Positions 1 to 7,519 of a DNA stretch of 64,000 nucleotides are shown one piece after another. The number at the start of each line of letters is the position of its first letter. Position 1 is the stretch's first letter. Source of the stretch: Nocardioides panaciterrulae. Lineage in GTDB: Bacteria; Actinomycetota; Actinomycetes; Propionibacteriales; Nocardioidaceae. The DNA is taken from assembly GCF_013409645.1 (NCBI RefSeq), contig NZ_JACCBG010000001.1:4090001-4154000 (forward strand). Direction: 5' to 3'. Under the pieces are notes generated by a model. It saw only the letters and a program-made list of their open reading frames with translations. It searched no databases and was not told the origin of the DNA. The position numbers and the translations under genes are program-made.

Positions 1-932
1 GTCGCGGCCTCCCGGACCCAGGCGCCGTCCTCGTGGGCGCGCCGCCGGTGGGCGATCCGCTGGGCGTTGCACGGGCCGTTGCCCTTGACCACGGCCATGA
101 ACTCCTCCCAGTCCGGCTCACCGAAGTCGTGGTGGCCGCGGTCCTCGTTCCAGACCAGGTCGGGGTCGGGCAGCGTGACGCCGAGCGCCTCGGCCTGCGG
201 GACGGTCATGTCGACGAACCGCTGGCGCAGGTCGTCGTTGGTGTTGCGCTTGATGCCCCAGGCCATCGACTGGGCGGTGTTCGGCGACTCCGCGTCCGGC
301 GGGCCGAACATCATCAGCGCGGGCCACCAGAACCGGTCCACCGACTCCTGGACCATCGCGCGCTGCTCGTCGGTGCCGCGCATCATCGTCATCAGCAGCT
401 CGTAGCCCTGCCGCTGGTGGAAGGACTCCTCCTTGCAGATGCGGATCATCGCGCGGCCGTAGGGGCCGAAGGAGGTGCGGCACAGCGGGACCTGGTTGCA
501 GATCGCGGCGCCGTCGACCAGCCAGCCGATGGTGCCCACGTCGGCGTACGACAGCGTCGGGTAGTTGAAGATCGAGGAGTACTTCTGCCGGCCCTCGATC
601 AGCATCTCGGTCAGCTCGGCCCGGGAGACCCCGAGCGTCTCGCACGCGGAGTAGAGGTAGAGCCCGTGGCCGGCCTCGTCCTGCACCTTGGCCAGCAGGA
701 TCGCCTTGCGGCGCAGCGACGGCGCGCGGGTGAGCCAGTTGCCCTCGGGCTGCATGCCGATGATCTCGGAGTGGGCGTGCTGGGCCACCTGGCGCACCAG
801 CGTCTTCCGGTAGCCCTCCGGCATCCAGTCGCGCGGCTCGATCCGGTCGTTCCTCGCGATCGTCGCGTCGAAGCCGGCCAGCAGCCGGTCCTCGTCGGGC
901 GCGTCGAGAGGGGCGCTGGGGGTGGTCGTCAT
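1..932 (-). CDS. paaA: Phenylacetyl-CoA 1,2-epoxidase catalytic subunit A (3' end cut by window edge)
   Basis: This is the di-iron catalytic subunit of the ring-1,2-phenylacetyl-CoA epoxidase, which makes the reactive epoxide that opens aerobic phenylacetate degradation. About 310 residues are visible from the ATG at 930-932, so only a few C-terminal residues and the stop lie outside the window. Two iron-ligand blocks typical of PaaA can be read, QDEAGHGLYLY and CKEESFHQRQGYE (each with an E-x-x-H), plus the family sequence IFNYPTLSYADVG. It is transcribed leftward, so paaB and later epoxidase genes should follow to the left. It is divergent from paaZ and shares a 94-bp intergenic region with a TetR-type palindrome. 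Identification is secure. Long open frames on both strands over this gene are shadows. Confidence 0.95.
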   Translation of the reverse strand, partial: MTTTPSAPLDAPDEDRLLAGFDATIARNDRIEPRDWMPEGYRKTLVRQVAQHAHSEIIGMQPEGNWLTRAPSLRRKAILLAKVQDEAGHGLYLYSACETLGVSRAELTEMLIEGRQKYSSIFNYPTLSYADVGTIGWLVDGAAICNQVPLCRTSFGPYGRAMIRICKEESFHQRQGYELLMTMMRGTDEQRAMVQESVDRFWWPALMMFGPPDAESPNTAQSMAWGIKRNTNDDLRQRFVDMTVPQAEALGVTLPDPDLVWNEDRGHHDFGEPDWEEFMAVVKGNGPCNAQRIAHRRRAHEDGAWVREAA

Positions 933-960
933 CGTGCCTCCGGGCAGGGCAGAGCGTATT

Positions 961-980
961 TACTGACCGAACGGTCTGTA
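961..980. promoter_or_regulatory. TetR-type (PaaR-like) operator between paaA and paaZ
   Basis: TACTGACCGAACGGTCTGTA is an inverted repeat, 8 of 10 positions symmetric, with the GACCG/CGGTC core typical of TetR-family operators. It lies 28 bp before paaA and 46 bp before paaZ, so one bound dimer could block both divergent promoters. A near-identical site precedes paaK at 4598-4615. Actinobacterial paa genes are known to be repressed by the TetR protein PaaR and induced by phenylacetyl-CoA. The regulator gene is not in the window, so the link is inferred. Confidence 0.7.
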
Positions 981-1026
981 ATACTGTGGCACGGCCGACC
1001 GCCACCACGCAAGGGAGACTGCTCGC

Positions 1027-3069
1027 ATGAGTGCACTGCTGGAGAGCTACGCCGCCGGACGGTGGTTCCGGGCCGACGACCAGGGCGCGCCGCTGCTCGA
1101 CGCGACCACCGGCGAGGAGGTCGCCCGGATCTCCAGCAAGGGGCTCGACCTGGGCGCGATGACGTCGTACGCCCGCCGGGTCGGCGGCCCGGCGATCCGC
1201 GAGCTGACCTTCCACCAGCGCGCCGCGCTGCTCAAGGAGCTCGGCCTGCACCTGATGGCCGACAAGGACGAGCTGTACGCGCTCTCCTACCGCACCGGCG
1301 CCACCAAGCGGGACTCCTTCGTCGACATCGACGGCGGCCTCGGCACGATGCTGTCCTACTCCAGCAAGGGCCGCCGCGAGCTGCCCAACGACACGGTCGT
1401 GCTCGACGGCGGGCTCGAGCAGCTCGGCCGCGGCGGCACGTTCGTCGGCCAGCACGTCTACACCTCGCGGCCGGGCGTCGCGGTGCAGATCAACGCCTTC
1501 AACTTCCCCGTCTGGGGCATGCTCGAGAAGCTCGCGCCGGCGTTCCTCGCCGGGCTGCCGAGCATCGTGAAGCCGGCCAGCCAGACGGCCTACCTCACCG
1601 AGCTCGTGGTCCGCCGGATCATCGAGTCCGGCATCCTCCCCGAGGGCTCGCTGCAGCTGCTCGCCGGCAGCGCCGGCACCCTGCTCGACGAGCTGACCGT
1701 GCAGGACTCGGTGGCGTTCACCGGCTCCGCCCACACCGCCGGGATGCTGCGCACCCACACCAACGTGCTGCACGGCGGCGTCCAGCTCGGCGTCGAGGCC
1801 GACTCGCTGAACTGCTCGATCCTCGGGCCGGACGTGTCGACCGGCGACCCGGAGTTCGACCTGTTCGTCAAGGGCGTCGTCACCGAGATGACGGTCAAGG
1901 CCGGCCAGAAGTGCACCGCGATCCGCCGGGTGATCGTGCCCGAGGCGATCGCCGGGGACGTCGTCGAGGCGATCTCGGCACGGCTGGCCTCGACCACGGT
2001 CGGCAACCCGGCCGACGAGTCGGTGCGGATGGGCGCGCTGGCCAGCCTCGAGCAGCGCGAGGAGGTGCGCAAGGCGATCCAGGCGCTGCGCAGCTCGGCC
2101 GAGATCGTGTACGGCGACCCCGACCGCGTCGAGCTCGTCGACGCCGACGCCGAGCGCGGGGCGTTCCTCTCCCCGGTGCTGCTGCGCGCCTCGCGGGGTG
2201 CGGTCGAGCCGCACGAGGTGGAGCCGTTCGGCCCGGTCAGCACCGTGCTGACCTACGACTCGGTCGAGGAGGCGGTCGAGCTGGCCGCCCGCGGCAAGGG
2301 CTCGCTGGTCGGCTCGGTGGTCACCCACGACCCCGACGTCGCGCGATCGGTGGTGCTGGGTGCCGCGCCCTGGCACGGCCGGATCCTGGTCCTCGACCGC
2401 GACGACGCCAAGGAGTCCACCGGCCACGGCTCGCCGCTGCCGGTGCTCGTGCACGGCGGTCCGGGCCGCGCGGGTGGTGGCGAGGAGCTCGGCGGCATCC
2501 GCGGCGTGCTGCACCACATGCAGCGCACCGCGCTCCAGGGCTCGCCCGACATGCTCACCGCGATCACCGGGCGCTGGACCACCGGGTCGCAGCGCCGGGT
2601 CGAGGACGTGCACCCGTTCCGCAAGAGCCTGGCCGAGCTGCGCGTCGGCGACACCATCGCCTCCGCTCCGCGGACCGTCACGCTGGCCGACATCGAGCAC
2701 TTCGCGGAGTTCACCGGCGACACGTTCTATGCGCACACCGACCGCGAGGCCGCGGAGAAGAACCCGCTCTTCGGCGGCATCGTCGCCCACGGCTACCTCG
2801 TGGTGTCCCTCGCCGCCGGGCTCTTCGTGGACCCGGCCCCGGGACCGGTGCTGGCGAACTTCGGTGTCGACAGCCTGCGGTTCCTCACGCCGGTCAAGGC
2901 CGACGACACGATCTCGGTAACGCTGACGGTCAAGCAGATCACCCCGCGCACCAACGCCGACTACGGCGAGGTGCGCTGGGATGCGGTCGTCACCAACGCC
3001 GAGGGCGAGGTCGCCGCGACGTACGACGTGCTCACGCTGGTCGCCAAGACCTGGCCGCAGGAGGGCTGA
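1027..3069 (+). CDS. paaZ: Bifunctional oxepin-CoA hydrolase / 3-oxo-5,6-dehydrosuberyl-CoA semialdehyde dehydrogenase
   Basis: PaaZ opens the seven-membered oxepin-CoA ring and then oxidises the resulting semialdehyde with NADP+ in the phenylacetate pathway. The 680-residue protein has the family's usual length and two-domain order: an aldehyde dehydrogenase domain (about 1-520) with the catalytic cysteine in GQKCTAI at residue 296, then a MaoC-like (R)-hydratase domain (about 540-680) with GDTFYAHTD and GGIVAHGYL. The ATG at 1027 follows a purine-rich AGGGAG. It is divergent from paaA under a shared operator. Both domains look intact, with no frameshift. Confidence 0.95.
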   Translation: MSALLESYAAGRWFRADDQGAPLLDATTGEEVARISSKGLDLGAMTSYARRVGGPAIRELTFHQRAALLKELGLHLMADKDELYALSYRTGATKRDSFVDIDGGLGTMLSYSSKGRRELPNDTVVLDGGLEQLGRGGTFVGQHVYTSRPGVAVQINAFNFPVWGMLEKLAPAFLAGLPSIVKPASQTAYLTELVVRRIIESGILPEGSLQLLAGSAGTLLDELTVQDSVAFTGSAHTAGMLRTHTNVLHGGVQLGVEADSLNCSILGPDVSTGDPEFDLFVKGVVTEMTVKAGQKCTAIRRVIVPEAIAGDVVEAISARLASTTVGNPADESVRMGALASLEQREEVRKAIQALRSSAEIVYGDPDRVELVDADAERGAFLSPVLLRASRGAVEPHEVEPFGPVSTVLTYDSVEEAVELAARGKGSLVGSVVTHDPDVARSVVLGAAPWHGRILVLDRDDAKESTGHGSPLPVLVHGGPGRAGGGEELGGIRGVLHHMQRTALQGSPDMLTAITGRWTTGSQRRVEDVHPFRKSLAELRVGDTIASAPRTVTLADIEHFAEFTGDTFYAHTDREAAEKNPLFGGIVAHGYLVVSLAAGLFVDPAPGPVLANFGVDSLRFLTPVKADDTISVTLTVKQITPRTNADYGEVRWDAVVTNAEGEVAATYDVLTLVAKTWPQEG

Positions 3070-3150
3070 GCCGGCGCCGGCTCACCATCTCCCACGCGGA
3101 GGTTGTCGCGCAGCCGGCCCTCGATGCTCCGACCTTGGGGGCCTCGGTTC

Positions 3151-3189
3151 GCGGTCGATCCGAGGCGCCTGGCACGTCGGATCGACCGC
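3151..3189. terminator. Stem-loop between convergent paaZ and paaK
   Basis: A perfect 13-bp inverted repeat (arms 3151-3163 and 3177-3189, starting GCGGTCGATCCGA) with a 13-nt loop lies between the stop codons of paaZ (+) and paaK (-). Position and symmetry fit a bidirectional terminator. There is no T-tract, as is usual in high-GC actinobacteria. The rest of 3070-3266 has no gene. A 14-base string, CTTCGGGCGCTCGT, occurs both there (3226) and at the 3' end of paaK (3273), a small local duplication. Confidence 0.65.
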
Positions 3190-3266
3190 AGACCCGCTGG
3201 GGGGTCGATGACGAGGAGTGTCGGCTTCGGGCGCTCGTACAGGGTCGCCATCGACAGGGCGACCGG

Positions 3267-4574
3267 CTACCGCTTCGGGCGCTCGTCGACGATCCGGCGC
3301 ATCTTGCCGACCGACCGCTCGATGGCGTCCGGAGGGACGACGTCGACCGCGACCGAGACCCCGATCGTGCTCTTGACCATGTGCCGCAGCTCCTGCCCGG
3401 CCGTCCGGGCGGCGGACTCCCCGACGCCCTCGCGGGTCTCGACCCGCACGGTCATCTCGTCGAGCGTGCCGGTGCGGCTCAGCACGCACTGGAAGTGCGG
3501 CGAGAGGTCCTCGATCTGCAGCAGCAGCTCCTCGATCTGGGTCGGGAAGAGGTTCACGCCGCGCAGGATGATCATGTCGTCGGTGCGCCCGGTGATCTTC
3601 TCCATCCGCCGCATCGTCCGTGCGGTGCCGGGCAGCAGCCGGGTCAGGTCGCGGGTGCGGTAGCGGATCACCGGCATCGCCTGCTTGGTCAGCGAGGTGA
3701 AGACCAGCTCGCCCTCCTCGCCGTCGGGCAGCACCTCACCGGTGACCGGGTCGATGACCTCGGGGTAGAAGTGGTCCTCCCAGATGTGCAGCCCGTCCTT
3801 GGTCTCCACGCACTCCTGCGCGACGCCCGGGCCCATCACCTCCGAGAGCCCGTAGATGTCGACCGCGTCGATGCCGAGCACCTGCTCCATCTCGCGGCGC
3901 ATCTCGTTGGTCCACGGCTCGGCGCCGAAGATGCCGATCTGCAGCGAGGTCTCCCGGGGGTCGATGCCCTGGCGGCGCATCTCGTCGACGACCGCGAGCA
4001 TGTACGACGGGGTCACCATGATGATCCGCGGCTCGAAGTCGGCGATCAGCCGGACCTGGCGCTCGGTCATCCCGCCGGAGACCGGCACCACCGTGCAGCC
4101 GAGCTTCTCGGCGCCGTAGTGGGCGCCGAGCCCGCCGGTGAACAGCCCGTAGCCGTAGGCGTTGTGCAGGATGTCGCCCGGCCGGCCGCCGGCCGCCCGG
4201 ATCGAGCGGGCCATCACGGTCGCCCAGGTGTCGATGTCCTCGGCGGTGTAGCCGACCACGGTCGGCTGGCCCGTCGTACCCGACGAGGCGTGCACCCGGG
4301 CGACCTGCTCGCGCGGCACCGCGAACATCCCGAACGGGTAGTTCTCGCGCAGGTCGGCCTTGGAGGTGAACGGCAGCTTCGCCAGGTCGCTCAGCTCGCG
4401 GACGTCGTCGGGGTGCACGCCCGCCGCGTCGAGGGCCTTGCGGTAGTGCGGGACGTGGTCGTAGGCGTGCCGCACCGTCCAGCGCAGCCGCTCGAGCTGC
4501 AGCCCGCGCAGCTCGTCGACCGACGCGGTCTCGATCGGCTCCAGCTCACCCATGCCCGACGCGCTCACGGTCAT
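3267..4574 (-). CDS. paaK: Phenylacetate-CoA ligase
   Basis: PaaK activates phenylacetate to phenylacetyl-CoA using ATP, the entry step of the pathway. The protein is about 435 residues, normal for the family. It shows the ANL-superfamily AMP-binding motif SSGTTGQPTVVGYT, the Y-G-L-S-E-like block DIYGLSEVMGPG, and the C-terminal hinge and core YRTRDLTRLLPG...TGRTDDM. I chose the ATG at 4574 because GATGAGGG sits 5 nt upstream. The upstream GTG (4592) and ATG (4586) have no spaced ribosome site and crowd the operator at 4598-4615. It converges with paaZ and probably belongs to the same regulon. Confidence 0.93.
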   Translation of the reverse strand: MTVSASGMGELEPIETASVDELRGLQLERLRWTVRHAYDHVPHYRKALDAAGVHPDDVRELSDLAKLPFTSKADLRENYPFGMFAVPREQVARVHASSGTTGQPTVVGYTAEDIDTWATVMARSIRAAGGRPGDILHNAYGYGLFTGGLGAHYGAEKLGCTVVPVSGGMTERQVRLIADFEPRIIMVTPSYMLAVVDEMRRQGIDPRETSLQIGIFGAEPWTNEMRREMEQVLGIDAVDIYGLSEVMGPGVAQECVETKDGLHIWEDHFYPEVIDPVTGEVLPDGEEGELVFTSLTKQAMPVIRYRTRDLTRLLPGTARTMRRMEKITGRTDDMIILRGVNLFPTQIEELLLQIEDLSPHFQCVLSRTGTLDEMTVRVETREGVGESAARTAGQELRHMVKSTIGVSVAVDVVPPDAIERSVGKMRRIVDERPKR

Positions 4575-4597
4575 CGACACCCTCATCTCCACGCTTT

Positions 4598-4615
4598 ACT
4601 GACCCATCGGTCAGT
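4598..4615. promoter_or_regulatory. TetR-type operator upstream of paaK
   Basis: ACTGACCCATCGGTCAGT is an inverted repeat with outer arms ACTGACC/GGTCAGT. It matches the paaA/paaZ operator at 961-980 in its ACTGACC half-site. It sits just before the paaK start, where a repressor would cover the ribosome site and transcription start. The shared motif suggests one regulator for all three paa transcripts. Confidence 0.7.
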
Positions 4616-4725
4616 TAAGCAGAGGTGTGCCGGCGAGCACCAGAGGGCGTTGGGTCGGGCCTCCCGGTGCATTCAGATCGGCCTACCCCCTCGGCGAGGC
4701 ACCGGTCCCCACATCGTCGGGATCG

Positions 4726-4791
4726 CGTTCAATTGTTCCGAAGTCGGGGCGGGTGGGCGGCTCAGCGCCCGGAAGTCGGAACAATTGAACG
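4726..4791. repeat. Long inverted repeat with CAATTG arms
   Basis: Two perfect 16-bp arms (4726-4741, CGTTCAATTGTTCCGA, and 4776-4791) flank a 34-nt GC-rich centre. The AT-rich arms stand out against the background. A related element with CAATTG arms lies at 43798-43856, so this may be a dispersed repeat family. It lies in a stretch of about 510 bp (4575-5084) that otherwise holds the paaK operator, a possible gene remnant and a second palindromic element. I see no convincing intact gene there. Confidence 0.7.
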
Positions 4792-4842
4792 GCGACCAGC
4801 CTCGGACCGCGTCGGCTGGGCAGCCCGCCTGCGTTCGGCGCC

Positions 4843-4989
4843 ATGGTCACGATCGGCACCGTCGCCCGGGTCGACCGCGCCGAGCTGCTGGAGTTCCGGC
4901 GACGACAGGGTGCCCCCAGGAAGGCGAGCACCAGGGGTCTGCGCCCGAGCCGGTCGTCGGCGAGCTCCGCGGGGGACAGCTTTCCCTAG
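4843..4989 (+). pseudogene. Possible truncated gene remnant (48 codons)
   Basis: An ATG-started frame begins MVTIGTVARVDRAELLEFRR with coding-like, G/C-ending codons for about 25 codons, then loses protein character and stops at TAG 4987-4989. That stop lies inside the palindromic element that begins at 4978. This looks like the 5' end of a gene cut short by the element or by deletion. The family is not recognised. It could also be chance in a high-GC background. Confidence 0.25.
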
Positions 4990-5065
4990 GTATGTCGCTG
5001 AAGCTCCACTCCCAAGGCGAATTCGCCTTGGGAGTGACCACGTCGCCTACCTACCTAGGGAAGCT
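4978..5065. repeat. Nested palindromic element, MITE-like or terminator
   Basis: Outer inverted repeats (4978-4992 and 5052-5065; AGCTTTCCCTAGGTA against TACCTAGGGAAGCT, one base different) enclose a perfect 30-bp palindrome at 5007-5036 that begins CACTCCCAAGGCGAA. The whole 88-bp unit could fold into one long hairpin. It lies 19 bp past the bkdC stop, so it may terminate the bkd operon. The separate terminal repeats also resemble a small non-autonomous mobile element. No target duplication was recognised. Confidence 0.6.
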
Positions 5066-5084
5066 CTTCCGCGCCCGCCGCAGC

Positions 5085-6533
5085 TCAGAGCCGGGCGATC
5101 GCGGACGCGGGGTTCTCGACCGCGTCGGCCACACTGCGCATGAAGCCGGCCGCCGTGCCGCCGTCGCAGACCCGGTGGTCGAAGACGAACGACATCTGGG
5201 TGATCTTGCGGACGCACAGCTCGCCGTCGACGACCCAGGGCCGGTCGATGATCCGGCCGAAGCCGAGGATCGCCACCTGCGGGTGGTTGATGATCGCGGC
5301 GCTGCCGTCGACGTTAAACCCGCCGTAGTTGTTCAGCGTGAAGGTGCCCGCCGACAGCTCCTCGGCGGTCGCCCGGCCCACCCGTGCCCGTGTGGTGAGG
5401 TCGCGGATCGCGGCGTCCAGGCCGGCGGTGGTCATCCGGTCCGCGCCGAGCACCGCGGGCACGACGAGTCCCCGGTCGCCCTGCACGGCCAGCCCGAGGT
5501 TGACGGTGTCGTAGGTGACGATCTCGTCGCGCTCGGTGTCCAGCCGCGCGTTCAGGACGGGGTGCTCCTTGAGCCCCGCGACCACGAACCGGGCGAGGTA
5601 GGCCAGGATCCCCGGCCCGGGGTCGGTGGCGGTCCGGGCGCTCTCGCGCAGCTCCCACAGCGCGGTGGCGTCCACGTCGACCCACACGGTCGCCTCGGGG
5701 ATCTCCGCCCGGCTCCGCGACAGCGCGGCCGCGGCGGTCTTGCGGAAACCGTTCAGCGGGATCCGCCGCTCGCCGGCCCCGGCGGGCGCGGCCGGCAGCG
5801 GCGCCGCGGCGGCCGCGGCAGGGGCGGTCTCCGCGGCGGCCGCGGGCGCCGTCGTACGCCGGATCGCGGACTCCACGTCGGCGCGCACCACCAGGCCACC
5901 GAGCCCGGTGCCCTCGAGCGCGTGCAGGTCGACCTCGTGGTCGTGCGCGAGCTTGCGCACCAGCGGGGAGATCACCCGCGGCACCGTCGCGCCGAAGCGG
6001 GACGTGCCGGCCGGGCCCAACGGGTCGGACCGGCCGGACGGGCCGGACTGGTCGGTCGACGCCGAGCCGGCGGCGGTCACGGGTGGCGCGGCGTGCCGCG
6101 GACGGCGGCGGCGACCGGACCCGGCGGCCGCGGCCGTGCCGTAGCCGATCAGCACGTTGCCCGAGCCGGCCTTCTCCTCCTCGCGGTACGCCTCGGCCGA
6201 CGCCGACGCCGACTCGCCGCGCGACGCCTGGCCGTCGACGGCCGGGGACGGGGCGGCCACCGGGGCCGGGGCGGACGCCCCGGCCGCGGCGACGGTGATC
6301 AGCGGCCGGCCCACGTCCACGGTCTGGCCCTCGGCGGCGTGCAGGGTCTCGACCGTGCCGGCGTACGGCGAGGGCACCTCGACGACCGACTTGGCGGTCT
6401 CCACCTCGACGAGCGCCTGGTCGACGACGACGACGTCACCCTCGGCGACCAGCCAGCGGACCACCTCGGCCTCGGTCAGCCCCTCCCCGAGGTCGGGCAG
6501 CAGGAACGTCTGGCCAGAGGTGTGCTCAGCCAT
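5085..6533 (-). CDS. bkdC: 2-oxo acid dehydrogenase E2 (branched-chain dihydrolipoyl acyltransferase)
   Basis: This is the E2 core of a 2-oxoacid dehydrogenase complex, transferring the acyl group from lipoyl to CoA. It has 482 residues: an N-terminal lipoyl domain with the lipoylated lysine in VETAKSVVE (Lys48), an Ala/Pro-rich linker (about 90-180), a peripheral subunit-binding domain starting ISPLVRKLA (about 185-220), and a catalytic domain ending with DHRVCDGG (His453, Asp457). Start ATG 6531-6533 shares its A with the bkdB TGA, so translation is coupled. An upstream extension of the frame is antisense noise. The Lrp neighbour favours branched-chain over pyruvate substrates, but substrate cannot be proven from sequence. 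Confidence 0.88.
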   Translation of the reverse strand: MAEHTSGQTFLLPDLGEGLTEAEVVRWLVAEGDVVVVDQALVEVETAKSVVEVPSPYAGTVETLHAAEGQTVDVGRPLITVAAAGASAPAPVAAPSPAVDGQASRGESASASAEAYREEEKAGSGNVLIGYGTAAAAGSGRRRRPRHAAPPVTAAGSASTDQSGPSGRSDPLGPAGTSRFGATVPRVISPLVRKLAHDHEVDLHALEGTGLGGLVVRADVESAIRRTTAPAAAAETAPAAAAAAPLPAAPAGAGERRIPLNGFRKTAAAALSRSRAEIPEATVWVDVDATALWELRESARTATDPGPGILAYLARFVVAGLKEHPVLNARLDTERDEIVTYDTVNLGLAVQGDRGLVVPAVLGADRMTTAGLDAAIRDLTTRARVGRATAEELSAGTFTLNNYGGFNVDGSAAIINHPQVAILGFGRIIDRPWVVDGELCVRKITQMSFVFDHRVCDGGTAAGFMRSVADAVENPASAIARL

Positions 6534-7519
6534 CAGGACCACTCCCACTGCAGGTCGTCGACGGCGTCGAGGACCCGGTCGACGCCGGGCAGCTGGAAGT
6601 GCTCGAGCTTCGGCGGGGGGAACGGGATGTCGAAGCCGGTGACCCGGCGGATCGGCGCGGCCAGCGAGTGGAAGCACCGCTCGGTGACCCGGGCGACGAT
6701 CTCGGAGGAGACCGAGGCGAAGCCGGTCGCCTCGGCGACCACGACCGCCCGCCCGGTGGAGCGCACCGCGGCGCAGACGGTCTCGTCGTCGAACGGGACG
6801 ATCGAGCGCAGGTCGACCACCTGCAGCGAGCGTCCCTCGGCGGCGGCGGCCTCCGCGGCCTCGAGCGCGACCGGCACCGACGGCCCGTAGGCGATCAGCG
6901 TCGCGTCGGTGCCCTCCCGCACGACGGCCGCCCGGCCGATCGGCGCCACCGGGGCGGCCAGGTCGACCTCCTCCTTGGCCCAGTAGAGCTTCTTCGGCTC
7001 CAGGAACACCACCGGGTCGTCGGAGGCGATCGCCGCGCGCAGCAGCCCGTAGGCGTCGGCGGGGTTCGCCGGTGCGACGACGTGCAGACCGGGGGTGTGG
7101 GCGTAGTAGGACTCCGAGGAGTCGCAGTGGTGCTCCACGCCGCCGATGCCGCCGGCGTACGGCACCCGGATCACGAGCGGCACCGACACCGCCCCCCGGG
7201 TGCGGTTCCGCATCTTCGCGACGTGGCTGACGATCTGCTCGAACGCCGGGTAGGCGAACGCGTCGAACTGCATCTCGACCACCGGCCGCATGCCGTTCAT
7301 GGCCAGGCCGACGGCGAAGCCGACGATGCCGGCCTCCGCGAGCGGGGTGTCGAAGCAGCGGTCCTCGCCGAACTCGGCGGTCAGCCCGTCGGTGATCCGG
7401 AAGACCCCGCCGAGGGGGCCGACGTCCTCGCCGAACATCAGTACGGCGGGGTCCGCGGCCATCGCGCCGCGCAGCGCGCGGTTGAGCGCCTGCGCCATGG
7501 TCAGCTTCTCGTGGGTCAT
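6533..7519 (-). CDS. bkdB: 2-oxo acid dehydrogenase E1 component, beta subunit
   Basis: This is the beta subunit of the thiamine-diphosphate E1 enzyme that decarboxylates the 2-oxoacid and loads the E2 lipoyl arm. At 328 residues it has standard length. Family signatures include FGEDVGPLGGVFRIT, FDTPLAEAGIVGFAVGLAMN, EMQFDAFAYPAFEQIVS and VPYAGGIGGVEHHCDSSE. It overlaps the upstream bkdA end by 4 bases (7516-7519) and the downstream bkdC start by 1 base, so the three genes form one tightly coupled operon. Confidence 0.92.
   Translation of the reverse strand: MTHEKLTMAQALNRALRGAMAADPAVLMFGEDVGPLGGVFRITDGLTAEFGEDRCFDTPLAEAGIVGFAVGLAMNGMRPVVEMQFDAFAYPAFEQIVSHVAKMRNRTRGAVSVPLVIRVPYAGGIGGVEHHCDSSESYYAHTPGLHVVAPANPADAYGLLRAAIASDDPVVFLEPKKLYWAKEEVDLAAPVAPIGRAAVVREGTDATLIAYGPSVPVALEAAEAAAAEGRSLQVVDLRSIVPFDDETVCAAVRSTGRAVVVAEATGFASVSSEIVARVTERCFHSLAAPIRRVTGFDIPFPPPKLEHFQLPGVDRVLDAVDDLQWEWS

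Noticed and set aside
4683..4931. 82-codon minus-strand ORF in the paaK-bkdC gap
   Set aside because: It crosses the inverted repeat, has no ribosome site and no protein-like pattern.
33..6890. A 2285-codon open frame on the + strand
   Set aside because: It runs antisense to paaA, paaK and the bkd genes and out of frame with paaZ. Its sequence is low-complexity Arg/Gly/Ala/Val typical of GC-rich shadow frames.
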